From positions 1,249,001 to 1,313,000 of the forward strand of contig CM032815.1 of the NCBI GenBank assembly GCA_019155185.1: a stretch of 64,000 bases of DNA. The letters run 5' to 3'. The translations under genes were made by a program, and so were the position numbers. The DNA is from Beaufortia kweichowensis (taxonomy: Eukaryota > Chordata > Actinopteri > Cypriniformes > Gastromyzontidae). Positions 47,069-59,675 of the stretch are shown piece after piece; the first letter of the stretch is position 1, and the number at the start of each line of letters is the position of its first letter. The notes under the pieces were generated by a model. The model was not told where the DNA came from. It saw nothing but the letters and a program-made list of their open reading frames with translations, and did not search any database.

Positions 47069-49229
47069 AACAGCAGCCCACTCCCCCACATCCCGACTTT
47101 GGACACAATGCAGAACTCAATCATTCCCCAAAAACCCTCGCATTAGGCAAGTGCCACGCATGCAAACACAAGCACGCGCCCATCTGCCCGCCCGTTGTTT
47201 CGGGTCTCTCCAATTTAGTTTGCTCGTGTATTTGGTTAAGACACGGCTGTGACCTCACAATGGTGGGCTTTAACCCCAAGTAGACGTTCATTGTCATGCT
47301 GATGCACTCTAAACGTCTACGGCTTTCGATCCTATCGCCCTAAGTGGTCGATCCCGGTGCAAATTAACCATGGCGAAAATTTTCCATTAGTGACCAGAAA
47401 GGGCTGCGGGGACGGGGTGTGTTTCTTTTCTTTTTTCTGTCTGCTTTTGTGTTTAAACTCAAAGGGCCGCTGAAATGGGTGTAAATGCGGAGAAGTCTCG
47501 CAGCGCTGCAGTCAGATGCTGGTGAGTCATGGCCACTTACTTGCTTCTACCTCTACCTCCATTTTGTACAGTTTAATAACAACATGCAACGAGTTACTCC
47601 AATAATTACTATCAGCGGACGCCTGACTGTTAAAAATCTATAATGCAAAATCTATAAACGTCCCCACGTTCCCCATCTGTTGCGTATTCGTGTGCCAGCC
47701 GTAAACACAGCCTTATGTACAGAGGCTCCAACACTTAAGAGGTAAAAAGTGCCTGATAATGACTATGACTCAGAAGGCAGCTCTAATGATGCATTCTGCC
47801 AAGCCAACCAACCAACACGGCATGGCGAAAACACTCGCGCTAAAACTTTCTCCGTGACACGCGCGCGCTCCAAGGTGCTCGAAAGTGCCTCGAAGCTCTC
47901 TGCTGCCTTTGTAGACAGGCAGCATCATTTATGCCCTCCCTGAATTTCAATGATTAACCATAATTGAACAGAATCATTTAAATCTCAGAGAGGATGTTAA
48001 AAAAATAGAATAAAAAAATCTCTTCCCCGATCCTTTTTTGTATGCCAAACCTTTATGCATGATGATAATTGCCATGCAATTACCATTCAATTATACCCTC
48101 TGCTTTCCCCGTAAGAGCTGTCAGCGGGTTCGTAAGGAGCTGATTGCCAGTGTCTACCGTTCTGTCTCGCAAGACGAGCTGTATGTTTTTACATTTACGT
48201 CAGATTTTGGTGTCAAACGGCGTTCATTGATTTTAAATGTACCTGGTGCATGGCTTTAATATGTCTCATACTAGAAGTTTCACATTAAAGACTGTGAAAT
48301 TATTTTTTTCTGAATCAATTCAAAATGTTCATTTCACTCGCTGGGGGGAGAATGCTCTTTGACAGCACTGGCGTTGGGCTTTTTTGCTCCCAGCATGCAC
48401 CAGCCGTCATGTTTCCATTAAAGAGCTTTGAATACTCTGTCACTGAAACAAGAGGGATGCTGTAACTGCCTGCTGTAGGTGTTTAGAATGTCTTAATAAT
48501 CTAACTAGCTATCTAGAAACTGTGTTATGACTGCTACATTTTACGCACATGCAAGCAAAAAATAAAGATTTGAAAAAAATCTTTATTGTAGAGACATACA
48601 AGGTTTTTGACAGTGATGTAAAAATTGCATTTGAAATAGCGGATGACACTCCTCACATCTTTTTTTGGACATGCTCTTTATATCCATGAGAAGATGCTCA
48701 AAATTTGGCCCTCACGAATGTAGTCGAACCCCCCACACACCCACACACACAAGCCCGCACGCTAATAGTGCTCACGCTCGCCAATTCTTCCTGAAAAGTG
48801 TTGAGCACAATCAGCCCTGCAGAAACACCTGCAGAAGGTTAACGTTTGGAAGCACAGTGAGCGGAAAACAACATCGACACTTCATTCATCTGCTGTTTTG
48901 GTCGCTGGTGCATTTAAAATAAGAGAGAGGGGAGGTGAAGAGGGTTGAGGGGCTGATGAAGTCAGAGAGAATGAATCTGAGAGAATAAAGGTGAAGGTCT
49001 GAATGACTCACCCTCTATAAGCACTTAGCCAGCAGCTCTGTGAAGTGGCACCACCTTCAGAGTAACAAGCTCATTGCCTGGATCCTCTACAGAACCGAAC
49101 ACACACACAAATTATTTGTCAAATTATGCGAAAAGCAGGATAAATATTGTTTGTGTGCATTTAGGATACTGGCTGTAAAATACTGGCTACAAAATTGGCC
49201 TGATCAAGACAAAAGAGTTGCTTAAAATG
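46321..49229. other. Intergenic DNA downstream of vgf
   Basis: Contains two AP-1 sites TGAGTCA (46968-46974 and 46988-46994), a CT microsatellite at ~47034-47064 and a GC-richer patch at 47230-47530. A perfect 11-bp hairpin (AATAAAGATTT / AAATCTTTATT) lies at 48561-48587. No gene is seen. Confidence 0.45.
47034..47064. repeat. (CT)n microsatellite
   Basis: About fifteen CT units ending in CACAAACAG. Confidence 0.9.
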
Positions 49230-49232
49230 TCA

Positions 49233-49506
49233 TTTAAAGGGATAGTTCACTCATCATTTATTCACCTTCACATCATTCAAAACCTTTATGTGACTTCTCT
49301 GTGTAACACCAAAGAAGATATTTTGAGAAGAGTGGTTTTGTGTCCATACAATGAAAGTCAATGGGTACCGGTTTTGTTTGGTTACTAGCGTTCTTCAAAA
49401 TATCTTCTGTGTTTTGCACATGAAAGAAAGTTATACAGCTTTATAATGATGAGGGTGAATAAATGATGGAAGAATTTTTATTTTTGGGTGAACTATTCCT
49501 TTAAAT
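49233..49506. mobile_element. Complete MITE-like element, 274 bp
   Basis: The ends are inverted: TTTAAAGGGATAGTTCAC on the left and GTGAACTATTCCTTTAAA on the right. Internal blocks ('caccaaagaagatattttga', 'atgaaagtcaatggg', 'ggttactagcgttcttc') identify it as the same family as the copies at 22011, 25435, 29735 and 51998. No ORF. Confidence 0.85.
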
Positions 49507-50123
49507 GACTGTTATTGGTGCACAAATTGCTATCAAACGCAGTACATAATTTCAGATGTGGTGGAGGTTCATTATGCCCCAGTTCTCCTGTGATGCATTT
49601 ACGCACGCTGCTGGCGATCATTAGCGGACAAATTGAAATATAATAGTGTGTGTATGAAGTGGTGGTTTAATTTCTAAAAGTCCAAAGGGCCCAAAGTGCC
49701 CACGAATGAAGAAAAGCCCATAAATATTGCTCCACACACACACTCGTTCACTCTCTCTGGTACTATATTAGGTTCATACTGTGTGTGTGTAAACAGCTCT
49801 CTTGTCTCTAGGGCATCATCCATTTGATGCTTACATGAGTGCTGTTGTGGCAGATGGGTTAAAATGTCCCTCAGGGGTCTTTATCCTCTGCTGGGAGGTC
49901 CAGACCCACTGACTGACTCTGGCAGATGAGGCCTGACACCTGAGCTCTATTGCTGTCACTCTTTACAGCAAATCTGCTTGTGAGCCATTGAGATTCATCA
50001 AATATTGAACGGCCAGAGTTTCCGTTCCGTGAGAAGAAAGGGCGAGAGAGGCAGAGAGACAGAGAAAGAGAGAGCGGGTAAAACCAAAACGGCCTGCTCC
50101 CACGGAAACGAGAGGTCAGGGAG

Positions 50124-53100
50124 ATGGCTGCGACGCTATACCACGGCCAAGCAGCCCAAGTGGGGTAAGTGAGATCTCCATGCTTTGGGTTCTGACTAGC
50201 ACCAGAGTGCATTAAAAGGTGACGGCTGGGGACAGTCTAGTGTAATGTGTGTAATTTGTTGCCAGATGAATTCATTGATAACCTCACGATGAGGGGTAAA
50301 CTGCTGTAACTGTGAAAGACAGTCTAGGTTTTGTCAAAATCAAAACATTGCCACAAGAAAGAAATTGAAGTGGCTCCTCATCACAATTTATTCTCTTGGT
50401 TGCTCCAAACTTGACTCCAGTTTAACTTAAGTTACTGGCTGGATTAGTTCTGTCAACATCACACGTGTGTGTGTGTTTATGTACATCTGACACTCTGTTA
50501 AGCATTCTATATAGCATTTTAATATTTTTGCAAACATAATATTATGTTTTTTCTAATTGAACAGAAACAAAACTTTTGATGTAATGCAATAGTTTTGATC
50601 TTTCAACATTGTGCAAGAAGGCATTTGTAAAGTGAGGGATATTTCATAGTGAATTTTTTAACACATAAGAGAAAACTAACAAAAACAACATGTACGTGTG
50701 CCTTCATCTGGATTCATTTTGGATCTCTAACTTACACAAAAACAGAAGGAATCCTACCGACAACAGGAACAAGGAGCAAACCTCTCCACAGGACCAACAC
50801 GAGCAGGTCAGATTTGCTTCTTTATCATCACATTAATCTGTATTGAGATTAATAATAGAGAGATGTCTCTGCAACGCTCTGAAATGCTTCGTACGTATTG
50901 ATCAATCGCTGCATTCTGCTATAAATTATTGTTATAAAATGACCACTGAACAGTATAATTGATCATTATCTTGCACAACTGATTTTTTTCAAAGCTGTGC
51001 TAGTTTGTCATGTGTATCATTCTATGGTCTCTTGTCACATAATAAAATACTGTAATTTCAGCTTTAATCGATATTTCATGTCCATTTAAATAGGGATATA
51101 ATAAAAGAGATATTATACAGTCTGTTGGTCATTCGCTATTTTATAATAGACTCCTTCAGGGTGATAAAATATCCATTTGCTTCTTGTCAGGGTTGTTTTG
51201 CAATAATGACTGTCTGACTGTTCATCTCTATTCTATTCTATTCTATTCTATTCTATTCTATTCTATTCTATTCTATTCTATTCTATTCTATTCTATTCTA
51301 TTCTATTCTATTCTATTCTATTCTATTCTATTCATTATATAATAATAAACAGGCCATTCCATGTGAGGACGAGAACTGTTGGATGAATGAGGGTGTGAAA
51401 TCTGAATCCAGTCAGACCCCAAACATCACTGAAGCTTTGGCAGCCACTCCTCTGGATACACAGAGTAAGTCTGAACCTGTTACTGTTGCCCAGCTGATAA
51501 ACACTGACACAAAGATAAAATACATTCAATGTGCTGTGTAATCTGTTCCTGAGCAAATATTTAAGACTGAAATCCAGATGCTGTTTACTCAGATGGCTGA
51601 TGGGAAACAGTGGCCAGACACGCAAGCTTAATTTGCTTTGTGATATTTTGGGGTGTTTGTTTTGTGTTTAAAATAAATCATGGTAGAAAGTATGATTTAA
51701 AACGCTCTTACTTCCTATTGGCACAGGATGTGGGGTACACAGCCAGTTTCCAATTAACATCCAAAGGACAATTTTATTGGCAATGGTTGTTCTTTTATAG
51801 CTCAGAAGACTTCATTGAGTTCACAAAGTATCAAAGAATCAAAAATCAACTTTGTTTTGGATATTTATTGACAAATTTCTTAATAAAACTAAAAACAGAC
51901 AGATATTTGACAATTACTGACATACAATGATACAGAGCTATACTGTTCATCTAAAACTTAATGAAAAAAGGGAACAGATAACTGGAGACTGCAGGAGACT
52001 TAAAGGGGTAGTTCACCCAAAAATAAACATTCTGTCATTATTTCTTCACCCACATGTTGTTCAAAACCTGTGACTGTTTCTTCTCTGGACCACAAAAAGA
52101 TATTTTGAGAAATGTCTCAAGTAGTTTGGAGTCAAACAAAGTGGTTTTGAAAAACTACAGGTTTACAATGATATGAGGGTGAATAAATGATAAAAGCATT
52201 TTCACTTTTTAGGTAAGTACTTTTTGACTATCTTGCAGTCTAGAAGTAACACGGCATAAATAGAATTTATTTGTGAATCTTCTTTTGTATGGGCATATAT
52301 ATGTTTATTTATATAAAAAATGACAGATTGTCTGCTTTACTGTAGGAGCAGCCCTTGAACTCTGTTGGTATTGTTTAAAATCTTTGTCTATGGAGGAGCT
52401 CAACATAAGTCAGGTAAAGTGACACACACTGTTTTGTTCTCGAGCTGCATGATATCAAATATAGGCCATGCTGTAATAGAATAAGTATCAATTTTGTCTG
52501 GCTTTTTGGCACTAGATGCTCTCTGAGATTGGGTTTCATTGTCCTGGCATGCATTCAGAGTCTTGTTGCAACCATTTCAACTGGTTGTAAATTATGTAGC
52601 GTTGCAAAATATAACATGCTATTCTAGTGTCTGTCCACCAGATGGTGCTGTAAATGTTTTGCCTGCAGGTGGACAGTGAAGCTTCAATATTGCCCTCTAG
52701 TGGCGAGCGTGTAAAATACCAGCGAGACCCCCGACCTCATTTTGGAATCGCCCACTCCTCTCGATCTGTATCATTTCCTCTGTGGGACAGTTATCGACCG
52801 AGAGAGATAAAGGAGGAGGAGGATGATGAGGAGGAGGAGGATGATGAGGAGGAGGAGGAGGAGGGCGTGGAGTCTGTCAGCTGTTGTCCACATTGCCATC
52901 TTGGGCTGCCACGTGACACATTACGCTGGCATGAGGTGACCAGACGCTTTATTTCACTACAACACAATTAAAACAAATCTTTTAGCATGAAAGAAAATAG
53001 AAGAATAGTATCATAATAGAAAAAATACCCTAAAATAATCAATTATGCTATTAGAGTTTTCCTACATGACATTAGTAAAGTCAATTTCCTTTATTTTTGT

Positions 53101-53170
53101 GCAATTGTAATGATGTGATTTTTTTTTGCAGGCAAAGTGTCTGTTGTTTGACGGAGTGAAAAACAGTTGA
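50124..53170 (+). CDS. Unrecognised acidic protein with C-terminal CCHC zinc finger
   Basis: Six exons join in perfect phase to 195 aa: 50124-50164, 50746-50806, 51353-51464, 52346-52413, 52669-52935 and 53132-53170. It starts MAATLYHGQAAQVG. A CWYC pair lies near residue 78. A run of about 20 Glu/Asp residues follows at ~142-160. The C-terminal finger CPHCHLGLPRDTLRWHEAKC (residues 167-186) has the spacing C-x2-C-x11-H-x3-C, identical to the RAD18-type UBZ4 finger and close to the NEMO/optineurin C-terminal finger. These families bind ubiquitin, but the Asp that UBZ4 uses before the last Cys is not present. I do not recognise the protein and infer no function beyond a possible ubiquitin- or protein-binding finger. 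No signal peptide or membrane segment. Confidence 0.75.
51231..51330. repeat. (TTCTA)20 pentanucleotide tandem repeat
   Basis: Twenty uninterrupted copies of TTCTA occupy exactly 100 bp in intron 2 of the zinc-finger gene and end 22 bp before the acceptor of exon 3. Confidence 0.98.
51998..52215. repeat. MITE-like copy (GGATAGTTCACC family) in intron 3
   Basis: It begins TTAAAGGGGTAGTTCACCCA and includes 'cacatgttgttcaaaacctgtg', 'aaaaagatattttgaga' and 'atgagggtgaataaatgat'. The right terminal repeat is degraded. Confidence 0.75.
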
Positions 53171-53272
53171 ATGTACTACAATTCCCCATTTTCTTTTTCT
53201 ATATATTTTTTCTAATTTATGTGAACATTTTGTTTTTAAAAATCAAGTTTGTCATATATATTTGATCATATA

Positions 53273-53351
53273 GGGTGAATTCAGGTAAAAAAGAACATTT
53301 TTGACAGTCATCTCAGTGTCAAAAGTGTCCTAATTTACCTGAATTTACCCC
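53273..53351. repeat. Small palindromic element
   Basis: GGGTGAATTCAGGTAAA at the left and its inverted form TTTACCTGAATTTACCCC at the right enclose further inverted halves (TTTTTGACA / TGTCAAAAG). The whole ~79 bp folds into a near-complete hairpin. Class unknown. Confidence 0.7.
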
Positions 53352-55194
53352 ACTTGTAAACACTGCACCGTGTGACTGAATAGGTTAGTCTTTAATAATA
53401 CAGTATTATTTCTGTTTGAGGTCAAGAACAGCATTTAAGTGCTTTTCTGTTACCAAGCTAAATCCAATTATTTGTTTCAGAGAAACACATCATATTTCAG
53501 AAATTGCATTACATGCTCTTCATTTTTTCAGCCTTGAGGAAATTGAACTTTTTTAAGGATAAAGGATATTCTAATGGTCATGAATAGATATCTTGTACTT
53601 GGTTTTCACTAGTGATTACTTTTAGTGATTTTTTTACTTTAGTGATTTAATAATGTTTTTGCTATATTTTAAACATGATGCTATTATGTGCAATGTTGTC
53701 AAATAACATATATGTAACACATCTTTTTCATATAGACACATTACGTCAAAGGTGTATACACCATGTACATTTAAAATTGTTAAACAGTTAAAACAGCGTG
53801 TTTGATTTATTGTAATGTATTTAAAAACTAATTGTTAATTGCAAAATTTCAGGTTGTGTTAACAAACTGGATAAATTGTTATTTTTAACATTCTAACATT
53901 GTTATATTCTATATTATTATATTGTATAAATTATTATATCTTTATAATATTTAACATACATATATCTTTTTCATTTACATTTCTGTATGTTCCACATACC
54001 TGTAGCCCTGTGTTATGTTGTGGCAAGGCATGGCTTTCCCAGCTAAGTCATCTTTTTTAATGGGTGTAAGACTTCTAAAGGTGGCCTTCATAATTAACAC
54101 TAAAAGATAAAGTGGAGAGAAGAGTATATCTTTACAACCCTGTAAACACAAACCCTGCATGCAGGTGTTCTCTGAGGTAGCCAAAACTTAAAGTTGCCTC
54201 AAGCTGAGAGTTCATGTGGACGCGTATGGAATTGTCAACATCATTTAGTCCAGAAACATCCAAAAGCTAGAGGTGTCCGACAGTTCCTTCAGGGTGATTA
54301 TGAGCTGTTAGCTTATGAGGAAAGACAGAAGTGCCAGGACACAAGCTTTTTAGAAACCGAAGCAAACAGCGTGTAGAACAACATGTGCTGTGTTATTTTA
54401 CCTGTTAACAAGTACATTTTAGTTATTGTTTCAGCATTTAAATGATCCCCCATTTACCAAATCGTATTTACACTTTAATCAAATGCTAAGAAGCACCCTA
54501 ATAAACTTAAGATGCTGTTAAGATTGTAGTTTCTCTGTTTCCGCTGATGTGCAAATATAATTTATTAAAGGTGGACCAGTATCACACAGGGTGCAAAAGT
54601 AAGGTCTCACCCACCCACTCACACACAATTTATGGTGACACGTCAAATCACCCATTCTGAGAATGCCACAGCTTAGACTTCAGATACAAAGGATTCCAAC
54701 ATCTGTTTTGTGTCATTTAAATGGACTCTGTGCATGTCTACATGACATAAACTGCAAATAAGGTTTGCACTCCAGTGAACATATAATAGCAATTCACACC
54801 AGCTGTTACCCAACACAAATAAACACCCATAACATTCACAGTCAAGACATAAAACACTTGTAATGTAATGTATGGACCTGATGTACATCAAATAACTATT
54901 TACAAATATTTAAAACCAGGCTAATAATGTAATTTTTTAAGATTACATCAAAGTTGGATTGCAATCATTGTTTTCACTATGATTTCAAGCTTTGACATGG
55001 CCATTCTCAGTCAGTATAAGAGATATCAAGATTGCATTTTCACAGAATGTTATTTACACTTTGTAGAATGATTTTATGTAGAAAACAGTAAATCACAGAA
55101 ATGTCAGGGTCACATATAGTTAATAAATACAGTTACATACAGTTTTTTACTTATAATTTACTTACCATGCATTAATTATTATATTATACTATAT

Positions 55195-55196
<2 letters not shown>

Positions 55197-55250
<54 letters not shown>
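55197..55250. repeat. (AT)n microsatellite
   Basis: About 27 TA units without interruption. Confidence 0.95.
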
Positions 55251-55254
<4 letters not shown>

Positions 55255-55469
55255 GTATTCTATTATATTCTATAGATGTAATTATATATTGTTTGTAATA
55301 AAAGAAATTAAATGTTTGTAATAAAACATAATATGTAGATTTTAAGATTTAACGCGATAACAAAAAAGAAAAAAATAAGAAAGAAATAAAATACAGTAAT
55401 GCAAGTGGCTTTATTGTCCTTACTAATATAATAAAAACTGCGTATGCCATAAATTACCCAAATTGTGAA

Positions 55470-55667
55470 ATCGGACCAATGGCTGAGCTCGCTCCTGACC
55501 TCTACATTAATATTCATGAGCTCCGCAGCGCCACGCCCCAGACTGGTCCGTCTGTGATTGTGTTGGCTCCTCCTATTGGGCAGAGGCATCGTGCGTGTCG
55601 TCATAACGCACCGGGCAAAAAAGCACGCATGACCCGCTTTTTTTTAGGGGTAAAACATCATTAAAAC
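55470..55667 (+). promoter_or_regulatory. slc25a1 promoter
   Basis: GC-richer than its surroundings, with CCAAT at 55476-55480, a GC box CCACGCCCC at 55531-55539 and an inverted CCAAT (ATTGG) at 55575-55579. It lies directly upstream of the first slc25a1 exon. No TATA box. Confidence 0.55.
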
Positions 55668-58237
55668 ATGTCGTCTTTGTACAAACCCTTCTCTGTTTCG
55701 GAGGGACCGTGTAAAGATGCGATATCGAAGCGAGGATGCACAACGCAACACCAGCATCCGTTGACCCGGATTCCCTCCGCGCACTGTTTGGGCAGCGCGT
55801 GCTCGATGGGCACCTTTACCCCAATTCCCAACGTTTATCCGGGTCAGAGGAATTTAGCGGCCGCTGCGATCGGAGGGAGAAAAATCACCCATCCATGGAA
55901 GGCTATTCTCGCAGGTAAATGTCTCATTGGGTTTGCGTTTGAAGCAGACGAGCGTGAATGTTTTGGTGGGTCATGCGACACCCCATTATGCCCGAGCGCA
56001 CAACAACAGTCATGCGTGGATCAGATGTGCGCACATACATGCACGTTCCCTTCCATAACCCACGATTTAAATAGATAGATTTAAATAAACGAGCATTCAA
56101 TATTTATAGCATAAACACAATAGAAGATCGCGTGTCTCTGTATAAACAGTAAATAAACGTGCTAAGATCATCATCTATCATGTCTGTTTATAAATGTTAA
56201 ATAAAGCTTTTGTTATTTGTTTGTCCTTTTGTTTCAACACTTCCAATTTCTGGCTTCTGTCATTGTAATGAAGCTCATGACTTGTATGTCTTTGATGGCT
56301 CATGGACTGCTATGACTCAGCTAAAAACTCTTATTTTAATACACACAAATATTTAATTTATTATTATTCATTGCAATAAACAATACCATTTACTGTGTAA
56401 TCCTATACCACCACAACACAAAACAAACAATACTGATTTGGTTGAAAGTAGAATTGCATTTCTAAAATTAATCGACCTTGACATGTCTTTGATAGAAGTG
56501 AAACAGCTGTATGGTTTAGTTATTCGCATATGTTGCTGCTGATGTCACTGTATGTCATTTAGACATGCTGATATGAAGTTGTGTTTACTGGCGATATCTT
56601 TTTTTTTTTTCCCAGGAGGCATTGCAGGAGGCATTGAGATATGCATTACATTCCCAACAGAGTACGTAAAGACCCAGCTACAGCTAGACGAAAGAGCAAA
56701 CCCGCCTCGCTATAGAGGCATAGGTGAGGGAAACAAACAGTTCATTAATGAAATGAATGAATGAATAAAATGTGTGAATACAAGTTTCAACTTTAGTCCA
56801 TGAACAGTCTGTTCACTTCCTGTTAAACAAAATTTTCACACTTTACAAATATGACAAGCCTTTTGCAACGTCTAGGAAGTGATTACAGCATATTATGTTA
56901 ATACAATTATATTATAATATTTTGATAGATAGACACAGAACGGTATGTTCTAGTGATGCTCCAAATGATTTTTCTAAAAGTTTTGTGTAATTCTTTATGT
57001 AGGAGACTGTGTGAAGCTGACGGTGCAAGATCATGGGTTGAGAGGTCTGTACAGAGGTCTTAGCTCTCTGCTGTATGGATCCATCCCAAAATCAGCTGTA
57101 CGGTAAGAAACGCATCTTCACATCATCAGTGGTGTCTCTTCACCTTTTCTTACTTGTTTATTGTTGACATACTGGCAGATTTGGAACATTCGAGGTGCTT
57201 AGTAACCCGATGAGAGACGCCACGGGTCGCCTTGACAACAAAGGAAGTTTGCTTTGCGGGCTTGGAGCGGGAATCGCAGAGGCGGTTTTGGTGGTCTGTC
57301 CGATGGAGACGGTCAAGGTTGGACTCTTAATGGTTCATTTTGCTGTTGTGAGTTCATGGTATCTATCAAAAACAGCAAAAATATGTCTCGTTTTTTGCAG
57401 GTGAAGTTCATTCATGACCAGTGTTCATTGAGGCCACGTTACCGAGGGTTCTTTCATGGTGTAAGAGAAATTATCAGAGATCAAGGTACTTGAGTTAGAC
57501 ACCAAAAATCTTTATCGTTTTATTACCTCAGACAGTATGAGGAGGAAATTGACTCTTTGTTTGCAGGTGTTCGAGGAACATATCAAGGACTGACAGCTAC
57601 ACTTCTGAAACAGGGGAGCAACCAGGCGATACGCTTTTATGTCATGAACGTGTTGCGCAACTGGTACAAAGGTGAGGATGTTACATCACCCTTCTGTATT
57701 CAGCAATAATTTGTGAAGTATCAAATAAAATGGTGAAAAATGTTGCCTTTATGTTCAGGTGATGACCCGGGTCGTGACATGCACCCGCTGGTTACAGCGC
57801 TGTTTGGTGCGACAGCCGGGGCAGCGAGTGTTTTTGGAAACACGCCTCTTGATGTGGTGAAAACGAGGATGCAGGTTAGCAGGGGCATGATGGAGATTTA
57901 TATATTACTTGCGTAAATGACAGAAAATGATTTCATTTTAAATGATTTAAATATTTTTATAATTTAGGGTTTGGAGGCTCATCGCTACAAGAGCACAATG
58001 GACTGCGCTTTCCAAATTCTGAAGAACGAGGGCCCTCAGGCGTATGATTTACCTCCAAATGATTATTTTTTCCAACATCTACTCCACAATTTGTTTTAAT
58101 CTTTTCCTCTCTTGCATTACAGGTTCTACAAAGGCACAGTCCCACGACTCGGTCGGGTGTGTCTGGACGTGGCCATCGTCTTTGTTCTCTATGAAGAGGT
58201 TGTGAAGCTACTGAACAACGTCTGGAGGACAGACTGA
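55668..58237 (+). CDS. slc25a1: Mitochondrial citrate/tricarboxylate carrier SLC25A1
   Basis: Nine exons: 55668-55914, 56616-56723, 57003-57102, 57179-57317, 57401-57485, 57567-57671, 57759-57874, 57968-58041 and 58123-58237. They join in phase to 362 aa. Three carrier repeats each show the PX[D/E]XX[K/R] motif: FPTEYVK, CPMETVK and TPLDVVKTRMQ. The blocks GGIEICITFPTEYVKTQLQL and FYKGTVPRLGRVCLDVAIVF are those of SLC25A1, the inner-membrane exchanger that exports citrate for malate and feeds cytosolic acetyl-CoA. An in-frame TAA sits just before the first ATG, fixing the longest form. Met47 would give a 316-aa protein close to the 311-aa human one, so the extra N-terminus may be a presequence or untranslated. 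A poly(A) signal lies at 58577-58582. Confidence 0.95.
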
Positions 58238-59675
58238 ACATAGACCAGGACAAAATCTGCACAGGACTGACTGAGACCGAATGGACTGTCCAAACACACT
58301 TGGCCACGTCAATCAAGTTAAAAAGATCCAGACTTTAAATGTGACCTCTGGCTTAGAGGAATGGATTAAACTAGCCATCTGTGTCTGGATAGTTGAGAAT
58401 GAGGAGCAGGAAAATGTAGCTTTTATGTGTTGTGATGCACAAAAACATTTCTGATGAACACGAGGACAAAAGCGTGTCATTAATTTGCACTCTTCACTTC
58501 TAGATAGTAACGCAAGTGTCTTCTCATCACCGTGCTTTTGTCAAGATTGTCGTGAGACGGTCTGCTTATGTGGCACAATAAACAAAGTAAAAGGTGCACA
58601 GAAAAGTGGACGTAATGCACATTTTATTTCATCTTGGCTTACATGTAAACTGCTCTGAGCTGTGCGTAATCGTAAAAAATGTGTAAATTAGTTTTTTGTA
58701 AAAAAACAAATTAATCAAAATATTGAACCTGCATGCCTGAGCAGTATTGTCAGAACCAGGGCTTCAAAGCCGTCTACTGAATCATGCCAAGATGGGAACT
58801 GAAGTATTATTGCTTTGTATTGCTATGTGTAATCCTGTTAAAAATACTCTTAGCCGTATTCAAGATGTAAATGGCAGCTGTTTTTTGTTGCACAATATTT
58901 GTTTATATTGAGCTTTTATGTTGTCAATACAATCGTCGGCAGAAACATCTCTTTAGCCTCTTGCTTATGTCAGAGATACTTATCAAAACAATGCTGAAAT
59001 AGATTGAAAATGATTTAATAAGCTGATTTAATTGGTTCACTGTGACTTTGTTGAATGGCCAATAAACCCCACAGAATCAATACTGAAAAATGAAAACTCT
59101 TTGAATTGTGTCTTGTAAATTATAAACATGCAGCTAAATGTGTTGTGCATTAGCAACAATGTCTATTCAATATAAAAAGAAAACACACACACACACACAA
59201 CATGGATCCCATCAAATTTCTTTTACTGCCAGTTTAATGAGAAACCGTCTCTGTTGACGTAGTGCGAGCTGCTGTGACGCCGCTGGTTATCTCTCTGTGC
59301 TGGAACAGACCCAGTTAATGCCGCCTGTATCACAGCATTAGGGATTAAGTTAATTACAAAGAAGGTGTGTGTAGGGAAGATTACATAGATTAGACCAGGC
59401 AAGCTTGGCTGCAGATTCCACAGGGCAATGGCACACGAGAGACGTGAAGCCACATTTCACGTTATCTTATTCTCGCCATCTGGCCGACAACATGAGAGAG
59501 TGCTATGTATGTCAGCTATTGTGAAGCTGTCCGGGCGGTTTTGTTGAATGATTAAGTCGAGCCTTCTCGTTCTGACACCGCAATCCGTTGTCCTGTGGGG
59601 CGGGCCATCAATTGCTGCGTCGAGGCGCCTGATTGGCTGTTGCGCGCAGAGCCAGGGACCTCTGGTTTCTGTGGC
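58238..59675. other. Convergent 3' regions of slc25a1 and nle1
   Basis: slc25a1 3' UTR to about 58600 (AATAAA at 58577-58582). The remaining kilobase is AT-rich, with a short CA run at 59188-59199, then GC-richer DNA that should include the nle1 3' UTR. No further exon. Confidence 0.55.

Larger units (their letters stand above)
53171..55450. other. 3' UTR of the zinc-finger gene and AT-rich spacer
   Basis: It holds a small palindromic element at 53273-53351, an AT microsatellite at ~55197-55250 and otherwise AT-rich DNA. The ORFs at 54194-54376 and 54673-54891 have no recognisable content. Confidence 0.5.
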
